Origin: Mycobacterium sp. SMC-4
Lineage (GTDB): Bacteria; Actinomycetota; Actinomycetes; Mycobacteriales; Mycobacteriaceae
Length of the DNA stretch: 64,000 nt
Assembly: GCF_025263265.1 (NCBI RefSeq)
Contig: NZ_CP079869.1
Span: forward strand, 5,394,001-5,458,000
Direction of reading: 5' to 3'
Below the pieces are notes generated by a model, which had not been told where the DNA came from, ran no database searches, and saw only the letters and a list, made by a program, of their open reading frames with translations. Every line of letters starts with the position of its first letter. Position 1 is the first letter of the stretch. Shown piece after piece: positions 58,547 through 64,000 of the stretch. A program made the position numbers and the translations under genes.

Positions 58547-61500
58547 TCACCCGGCCCACACGTCCTCGACGTATCGGTCGGACTCCACCAGGGATTCGAG
58601 CCAGTCACGCGCCTGGGTGTCGGCGGCCCCGGTATGCGCCGAATAGATTGTGCAGAAGGCTTCGCGCACCGCGGGTGCCATCCGGGCGCCGTCACCACAG
58701 ACGAAAACGTGGGTCTCCTTGGCGGGATCGCCGAGCAGTTCCCAGACCTGGACCGCGTCGGCGGCGATGCGGTCCTGTACGTAACGGACTCCGTCCTGTG
58801 GCGCCCGGGAGAAGGCCGGACGCATCCGGACGATCCCTTCCCGTTCGGCATCTTCGAACTGCTCCCGAAAGATGTAGTCCACCTCAGGATCCCGGACTCC
58901 GAAGAAGCACAGTGCCGGGGCGAAGGGTTCGCCCGCCTGCTTGGCGGCCAGCCGGTCCCCGAGAAAGCCGCAGAACGGTGCGACGCCGGTACCTGCGCTG
59001 ACCAGGATCACGTTCCTGGCTGCGTCCGCTCCGGCTCGAAATGCCTGCCGTGCCGGGTCGACCCTGGCCCGAATCTGCGCGCCGGGGGCCATCGCTGCGA
59101 GATGATTGGAGGCCACACCTTTGAACAGTCCCCGTCCCGAGCGCGCCGGAGTGTCCAGCACGCTGACGATGAGAGCCACCTCGTTGGCCGACAACCGTGA
59201 CGACGAGGCGATCGAATAATGGCGCGGTGTCATCGGATCGAGCAGTTCGAGCAGTTCGGCTCCGGTCAGCACGCAGGCGGGGAACTCCCGCAGGCACTCC
59301 AGCGGGCTGAGCACACACGGCTGCGCCGACTGGGCGAGTTCCTCGAGACGCTCGCGCTCGGCCGCACACGGGTTGGCTGCCGCGAGCTTGCGCAACTGGC
59401 TGGCCGTCGCAGGCTTTCTCAGCTCGACGAAATGGGTCAGCAATTCGCGCACGCTGACCTCTCGGTCCAACGCGATGACGCGCCGCGACGTTCGCCGGGC
59501 ATTGATCGACAGCCGCAGCTCCGGATCGATGCCCAGCAGTTCGATCACCACCTGCACGACATCAGGTGGATTGTCGGCCAGCACGGTCAGGTGGTCACCG
59601 GTGGAGTATTCGATGCCCTGCGGAAGAGCCACGCGGACATAGTGTTTGGCCTGGCCCAGCGAGTTGTCGACGCTGACCAGTTCGTCGTTGCATGTCACTG
59701 TCATCGGCGTGACGCCGAACCTCGCATCGATGGCCGCAGTGACCGGGCCGGCGATCAGCTTGAGGTCATAGAGCGGCTCATCGTTACCGGTCAGCGGTAC
59801 AGCCTCCGGATCACCGAAGTGCTCCGAGAGCGCCGACCACAGTGCGTCGGTGAACTCCTCCACGGTTCCGGTGAGATCACCGGAGGTATCGGCCGAGGCA
59901 CGAGGTAACAGGGCCCGGGCGCCCAGTTCGGTCAGTCGCTCGTCGATGCGTTTGGGCACTGCCTGATAGGTGTCGGCCCAGTTGTGGTCACCCACGCCGA
60001 GTACGGCGAACAAGGGCTTGCCGCGCACGGTCGCCTCAGCGCCGAACAACCACGTGACGAACTGGCGGGCGTCGTCGGTGGGTTGGCCGTTGTACGACGA
60101 CGCGACGATCAGGATCGCATCGGTGTCGGGCAGTCCCCCGGCAGCGTCATCGAGCGGTGCCACCGTTGCGGCGCAGCCGATATCGGCGGCCTCCTCGGCG
60201 AGCTGTTTGGCCAGCGCACGACAGGTACCGAGGTTGGAGCCGTGCAGAACCGCCAGTGTGGTTCCAGCCCTGACCGGCAAGACCGCGCCGGAGCGCGGTG
60301 CGGCAACCGGCACCGCGTCTGCCAGTGCCGCCCGGCGACGGTCCTGCGGGTCGCGGCGCGCCACGTCGAGCGCAAAGCCCACCGGGCGCCGGCTGAACGG
60401 GCCTTCGAATCGCAGGACATAGTGTTGCGAGTCGATCAGCCGGTAGCGGTGTATCAGCCGCGCGATCAGCAAGGTCGCTTCGTGCAGCGCGAACTGCCGC
60501 CCGATACATGAGCGCTCTCCGGTGCCGAAGGGTTTGAACAAGGCGGTGGATCTGGCCTCGGCTCGGGCGGGAGCGAACCGCTCGGGATCGAAGAGCTCCA
60601 CGTTGTCGCCCCACTGGGGCTGCCGGTGCAGCGCGCCGGTCAGCACAGTGACCGCCTCGCCTCGTTTGACCGGATAGGCGTCACCGATGACGGTGTCCAT
60701 CAACGCCATCCGGTCGAAGCTGAGCACCGGTGGAGACAGTCGCAAGGTCTCACTGATCACCTGGCGCAAATAGACAAGCTTGCCGATGTCGTCGTAGGTG
60801 GGCCGGTAGTCGTCGTCGCCACCGAACACCGAGTCGACCTCATCGCGCACGCGAGCCAGCACCGCCGGGTGGTGCACCAGGTTGTACACGGTGTTGGGCA
60901 TCAGCTCTGAAGTCGTCAACTGCCCGGCGATCAGGAACGTCATGATCTGGTTGCGAATGTTGTCGGTGTCGAGCAACGGGTCGCCCTGTGCGTCACAGCC
61001 GAGCATGACCGAGAGCAGATCCTCACCGGCGTCGTCGGCGCGGTGCGCGGTGATCAACCCGTCGAAATGAGCGTGCAGCTCGGTGCGCAGGGCCTCGAAT
61101 TCCGGTGTCTGACCATTCGTCACCACCTCGATCAACGCCGTGGTGAAACACTGCGGGATCGGGGCCAGACCATCGTGGTCGAAAGACTCGAATCGGGCGC
61201 CGAAGCCGGCCAGTGCCACCGTGTCCATCGCCAGCTTCTGCAGATCGTCGGAGACATCGACCGGTTGGCGCCCGGCACGGGTGTCCCATCGGGCGATGAG
61301 TTGGTCGTTGATGTCCATCATCGCACCGTGATAGTTGCGCAGCCCGGCGTAACTGAATCCGGGCATCAAGACATCGTGTGCCCGTTGCCAATTCGGTTCG
61401 CCATAGTAAGCGGTGAACAGGCCGTCCCCGGCCAGCGGACGGACCCTGGCCAGTGACTCGGTGATGTTCTTGGCGAATCTGGTCTCGTCGCAGAGTTCGT

Positions 61501-61711
61501 CGACCAACTCCAGCGAGCACACGTAGAGCTTTCGAGTGCCGCTGAAACCGGAGTAGAAGATCGGACCGTAGAGCTCTCCGAGGGTGTCGATCGGGAGCGC
61601 GTGCGGCCGACCGACGAGGTCATCCTCCGACGGCAGTGGTTCGTCGGCCACCGGCACTCCGTCCAGCGACGGCGGCAACGAGGGCGCATAGCCGGACATG
61701 CACCGCAGCAT
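58547..61711 (-). CDS. Self-sufficient cytochrome P450-NADPH reductase fusion (CYP102/BM3-like)
   Basis: Single chain of about 1054 aa: P450 (1-455), FMN flavodoxin (about 480-640) and FAD/NADPH reductase (about 660-1050). The heme loop FGTGERSCIGRQFALHEA and the FMN site LAVLHGSNLGTCRALA match BM3-type proteins. FAD binding is in PRHYSIASSS and NADPH binding in VSAGTGVAPFCGFL, ending VEDVWAG. In the I helix FLIAGQLTTSELM replaces BM3 FLIAGHETTSGLL: the Thr is kept, but the acidic residue before it is Leu. Fatty-acid hydroxylation is family knowledge. Start choice among GTG 61717, ATG 61711 and ATG 61699 is open; AAAGGTG favours 61711. Confidence 0.93.
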   Translation of the reverse strand: MLRCMSGYAPSLPPSLDGVPVADEPLPSEDDLVGRPHALPIDTLGELYGPIFYSGFSGTRKLYVCSLELVDELCDETRFAKNITESLARVRPLAGDGLFTAYYGEPNWQRAHDVLMPGFSYAGLRNYHGAMMDINDQLIARWDTRAGRQPVDVSDDLQKLAMDTVALAGFGARFESFDHDGLAPIPQCFTTALIEVVTNGQTPEFEALRTELHAHFDGLITAHRADDAGEDLLSVMLGCDAQGDPLLDTDNIRNQIMTFLIAGQLTTSELMPNTVYNLVHHPAVLARVRDEVDSVFGGDDDYRPTYDDIGKLVYLRQVISETLRLSPPVLSFDRMALMDTVIGDAYPVKRGEAVTVLTGALHRQPQWGDNVELFDPERFAPARAEARSTALFKPFGTGERSCIGRQFALHEATLLIARLIHRYRLIDSQHYVLRFEGPFSRRPVGFALDVARRDPQDRRRAALADAVPVAAPRSGAVLPVRAGTTLAVLHGSNLGTCRALAKQLAEEAADIGCAATVAPLDDAAGGLPDTDAILIVASSYNGQPTDDARQFVTWLFGAEATVRGKPLFAVLGVGDHNWADTYQAVPKRIDERLTELGARALLPRASADTSGDLTGTVEEFTDALWSALSEHFGDPEAVPLTGNDEPLYDLKLIAGPVTAAIDARFGVTPMTVTCNDELVSVDNSLGQAKHYVRVALPQGIEYSTGDHLTVLADNPPDVVQVVIELLGIDPELRLSINARRTSRRVIALDREVSVRELLTHFVELRKPATASQLRKLAAANPCAAERERLEELAQSAQPCVLSPLECLREFPACVLTGAELLELLDPMTPRHYSIASSSRLSANEVALIVSVLDTPARSGRGLFKGVASNHLAAMAPGAQIRARVDPARQAFRAGADAARNVILVSAGTGVAPFCGFLGDRLAAKQAGEPFAPALCFFGVRDPEVDYIFREQFEDAEREGIVRMRPAFSRAPQDGVRYVQDRIAADAVQVWELLGDPAKETHVFVCGDGARMAPAVREAFCTIYSAHTGAADTQARDWLESLVESDRYVEDVWAG

Positions 61712-61905
61712 AGGCACCTTTGTGCCGCGCTATCAGCGACTTGACCGCACCGGTGACCCCGTCACGTCGGATCGCAGTCGAGCGACACGGCTTTCCGGCG
61801 GCTTCCGGTCAGCCGGTAGTGGGTAGGAACCTATTGTGATGCACATCATGCCCGGCACGGTCTGCACGCTGCGGGCCGCGCAACTGTCATTAAGGGGAGT
61901 GGTCC

Positions 61906-63531
61906 ATGGCCGAGGAGCAGGTTGCGCGCGAAGACCTGGAACGCAACGTAGCCGATCCGCACGGAGACGAGGAGGTCGACGAGCAATCGGCGGGTGAACG
62001 CGCACCGGCGGAGAAGGCCTCGACGGCCCGCAGGCGCTGGATCGGCTTTGGCGGTGGACTGCTGCTGGCGGTGCTGGTGTATCTGATCCTTCCCGCCGAC
62101 CTGGCCCACCCGGCCAAGGTGACCGCCGCCATCGCGGTCCTGATGGGGCTGTGGTGGATGACCGAGGCGATCCCGATACCGGCCACCGCATTGCTGCCGC
62201 TGGTCGCCTTTCCGATTCTGGTCGAGGACGTCGGGGTTTCGGCCGTCGGTGCCTCCTACGGCAGTGACATCATCTTCTTGTTCATGGGCGGATTCCTGAT
62301 CGCGCTGGCCATGCAGCGCTGGAACCTGCACCGGCGTATCGCGCTGCTGACGGTCCGGGCGATGGGTACCAGCGCCACCCGGGTGATCGCCGGATTCATG
62401 CTCGCCACAGCCTTTCTGAGCATGTGGGTGTCCAATACTGCGACTGCGGTGATGATGGTGCCGATCGGGGTGTCGGTCCTGATGCTGGCCGGCACCATCT
62501 CGCGCTCCGGAGACCAGGCGGCCGATACCGACACCGACGCCATCGACGATGAAGCCGCCGTCGACGAGGACATCAAAGAGCAAGTCAAACAGTCCAACTT
62601 CGGCACGGCGCTGATGCTGGGCATCGCCTACGCGGCCTCGATCGGTTCGCTGGCCACCATCATCGGCACCCCACCGAACACTCTGCTCGTCGGCTACCTG
62701 CAAGACGAGCACGACATCAACATCGGCTTCGGCCAGTGGATGCTGCTGGGGCTTCCGTTGGCGGCCGTCCTGCTCGTGATCGCCTGGATGCTGTTGGCCA
62801 AGGTCATCTTCAAACCGGAAGTCGACGAAATCGAAGGTGGCCAAGGGCTGTTCGAGCGCGAGCTGGCCAGGCTCGGGAAGACCTCCAGCGGCGAGCGCCG
62901 GGTCGCGGTGATCTTCGCGCTCGCCGCGATCAGCTGGATTTCGTTTCCGCTGATTTTCGATGATCCGCCCATCTCGGACGCGGGCATCGCGATCACCGCG
63001 GGGCTGCTGCTCTTCATCCTGCCGGCGGGTGCGAAACTGGGGGTGCGGCTACTCGACTGGGCTACCGCGGTGCAACTCCCGTGGGGCGTGCTGTTGTTGT
63101 TCGGCGGTGGACTCGCGCTGTCCTCGCAATTCAGCTCGTCGGGGCTGACCGAGTGGATCGGCACTCAGGCACAAGACCTGAGGGGTTTGGCGATTCTGCT
63201 GCTGGTGGCCGTGATCACCGCCGGAGTGATCTTCCTGACCGAACTGACCAGCAATACCGCGACCGCAGCGACCTTCCTGCCGGTGATCGGTGGGGTCGCG
63301 ATCGGCATCGGTCAGGATCCGTTGCTGCTGACCATACCCGTCGCCCTCGCCGCGACGTGCGCCTTCATGCTCCCGGTAGCGACACCGCCCAACGCGATCG
63401 TCTTCGGCACCGGTTACGTGAACATCGGCAGCATGGTCAAGGGCGGGATCTGGCTGAACCTCATAGCGATTGTGCTCATCAGCCTGGCAGCCACCACGCT
63501 GGCGGTATGGGTTTTCGACATCGCGATGTGA
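61906..63531 (+). CDS. DASS/SLC13-family dicarboxylate:sodium symporter
   Basis: Transporter of 541 aa. After a charged N-terminal tail (residues 1-45), the DASS fold shows both substrate/Na motifs: FLSMWVSNTATAVMMVPIG in the first repeat and LTELTSNTATAATFLPVIG in the second. SLATIIGTPPNTLLVGY and LPVATPPNAIVFGTGYVN are the paired hairpin segments. A hydrophilic acidic loop (DTDTDAIDDEAAVDEDIKEQ, about residues 206-225) is an insertion. Substrates in the family are succinate, malate or fumarate, or citrate. ATG 61906 follows AAGGGGAG. It is divergent from the P450 fusion (194-bp gap, no motif seen) and converges with PPK2 (17 bp). Confidence 0.92.
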   Translation: MAEEQVAREDLERNVADPHGDEEVDEQSAGERAPAEKASTARRRWIGFGGGLLLAVLVYLILPADLAHPAKVTAAIAVLMGLWWMTEAIPIPATALLPLVAFPILVEDVGVSAVGASYGSDIIFLFMGGFLIALAMQRWNLHRRIALLTVRAMGTSATRVIAGFMLATAFLSMWVSNTATAVMMVPIGVSVLMLAGTISRSGDQAADTDTDAIDDEAAVDEDIKEQVKQSNFGTALMLGIAYAASIGSLATIIGTPPNTLLVGYLQDEHDINIGFGQWMLLGLPLAAVLLVIAWMLLAKVIFKPEVDEIEGGQGLFERELARLGKTSSGERRVAVIFALAAISWISFPLIFDDPPISDAGIAITAGLLLFILPAGAKLGVRLLDWATAVQLPWGVLLLFGGGLALSSQFSSSGLTEWIGTQAQDLRGLAILLLVAVITAGVIFLTELTSNTATAATFLPVIGGVAIGIGQDPLLLTIPVALAATCAFMLPVATPPNAIVFGTGYVNIGSMVKGGIWLNLIAIVLISLAATTLAVWVFDIAM

Positions 63532-63548
63532 TCAGCTGCCGGTGAGTG

Positions 63549-64000
63549 TCAGTCCTCCAGTGCCCGGCCCACGATCAGTGGGTCGGGCACTCCGACAATG
63601 CCGTGGTCCTTGTCGTCATAGTCGTACTTCGACAACAGAAAACGCATGGCGTTGAGGCGGCCGCGTTTCTTGTCGTTGCTCTTGACCACGATCCACGGAG
63701 CATGGTCGGTGTCGGTGCGCAGGAACATCTCCTGCTTGGCGCGGGTGTAGGCGTCCCACCGCCGTACCGACTCCAGGTCCATATCGGAGAACTTCCAGTG
63801 CCGCAGCGGGTCGACGAGGCGGATCGCGAACCGGGTGCGCTGCTCCGAGGGCGAGACCGAGAACCAGAACTTCGTCAGGTTGATGCCTTCGTTGACCAAC
63901 ATTTCCTCGAACAGCGGTGCCTGTCGCATGAATTCATCTTGCTGCTCGGGTGTGGCGAATCCCATCACCCGCTCGACCCCGGCCCGGTTGTACCACGAAC
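63549..64000 (-). CDS. ppk2: Polyphosphate kinase 2 (PPK2 family), N-terminal part outside window
   Basis: C-terminal about 149 residues of a PPK2, which transfers phosphate between polyphosphate and nucleotides. The frame enters at the right edge with SWYNRAGVERVMGFATPEQQ, the segment after Walker B in PPK2 proteins. It continues through FWFSVSPSEQRTRFAIRL, DPLRHWKFSDMDLESVRRW, RTDTDHAPWIVVKSNDKKRGRLN and ends VGRALED. The Walker A region is not in the window. The class (ADP- or AMP-preferring) cannot be judged from this part, though it reads like a single-domain PPK2. Confidence 0.92.
   Translation of the reverse strand, partial: SWYNRAGVERVMGFATPEQQDEFMRQAPLFEEMLVNEGINLTKFWFSVSPSEQRTRFAIRLVDPLRHWKFSDMDLESVRRWDAYTRAKQEMFLRTDTDHAPWIVVKSNDKKRGRLNAMRFLLSKYDYDDKDHGIVGVPDPLIVGRALED

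Noticed and set aside
1..64000. Insertion sequences, phage genes, tRNA or rRNA genes
   Set aside because: No transposase, integrase, phage structural protein, tRNA cloverleaf or rRNA sequence was recognised in either strand.

Overview
The window is a high-GC actinobacterial chromosome segment, most likely from a fast-growing environmental Mycobacterium/Mycolicibacterium. Support for this comes from an F420-linked Ddn-type reductase and an LLM oxidoreductase, an Arr rifampin ADP-ribosyltransferase, the lpqS-cysK2-MFS gene order known from M. tuberculosis, a fused MaoC/HadAB-type hydratase, GTG starts and many 4-base start/stop overlaps. I see no tRNA, rRNA, insertion sequence, phage gene or CRISPR array. 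The first gene (flavin monooxygenase) and the last (PPK2) run off the edges.

Layout. 1-6.4 kb: a butanediol/acetoin-type catabolic operon (zinc alcohol dehydrogenase, SDR, GAF-domain activator, aldehyde dehydrogenase), divergent from a flavin monooxygenase across a mirror-symmetric set of TGCAAC boxes. 6.4-10.5 kb: a cobalt-type nitrile hydratase operon (membrane protein, beta, alpha, activator, CbiM-like permease), with a SCO6745-like/DUF202 pair downstream. 10.6-12.8 kb: two GlxA/AraC-type regulators whose 3' ends overlap. 12.9-20.4 kb: lipid and redox housekeeping (FMN glutamate-synthase-like protein, acyl-CoA synthetase, DUF309, Ddn-like reductase, fused MaoC hydratase, dihydrodipicolinate-reductase-like protein, TetR). 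20.5-22.7 kb: a molybdopterin oxidoreductase. 22.7-26.8 kb: a cobalamin-riboswitch operon for a BtuCDF-type importer plus a FhuF-like [2Fe-2S] protein, with a small leader ORF translationally coupled to the permease.

26.8-29.1 kb holds the most unusual unit: a 60-residue Gly/Asp-rich peptide made of two perfect 23-residue repeats, followed by a JmjC/cupin oxygenase and a sucrase-ferredoxin-like protein in one tight operon. I propose it as a candidate modified-peptide system. 29.2-33.4 kb: a membrane-anchored nucleotide cyclase operon with a flavin reductase and a RibD-like reductase, then LLM and DCC oxidoreductases bracketed by a 48-bp repeat. 33.5-42.2 kb: a copper island (His-rich membrane protein, CopB ATPase, MFS, CysK2, LpqS, DUF305 lipoprotein, two-component system) with a TACCC-N5-GGGTA operator. 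42.2-45.8 kb: TetR with twin palindromic operators, an S9 peptidase and an SDR. 45.8-48.9 kb: an arsenic cluster (ArsC, ACR3, ArsR, ArsI, second ArsR). 48.9-54.3 kb: DUF1028, a secreted protein, gluconate kinase and permease, a P450, and Arr, with a G-quadruplex motif between the last two. 54.4-58.5 kb: a PadR-controlled SDR/epoxide-hydrolase-like/amidohydrolase operon. 58.5-64 kb: a self-sufficient P450-reductase fusion, an SLC13-type dicarboxylate transporter and PPK2.

The calls rest on reading translated sequences and motifs by eye. No alignment, HMM or folding program was run, and family names are recognition, not search results.
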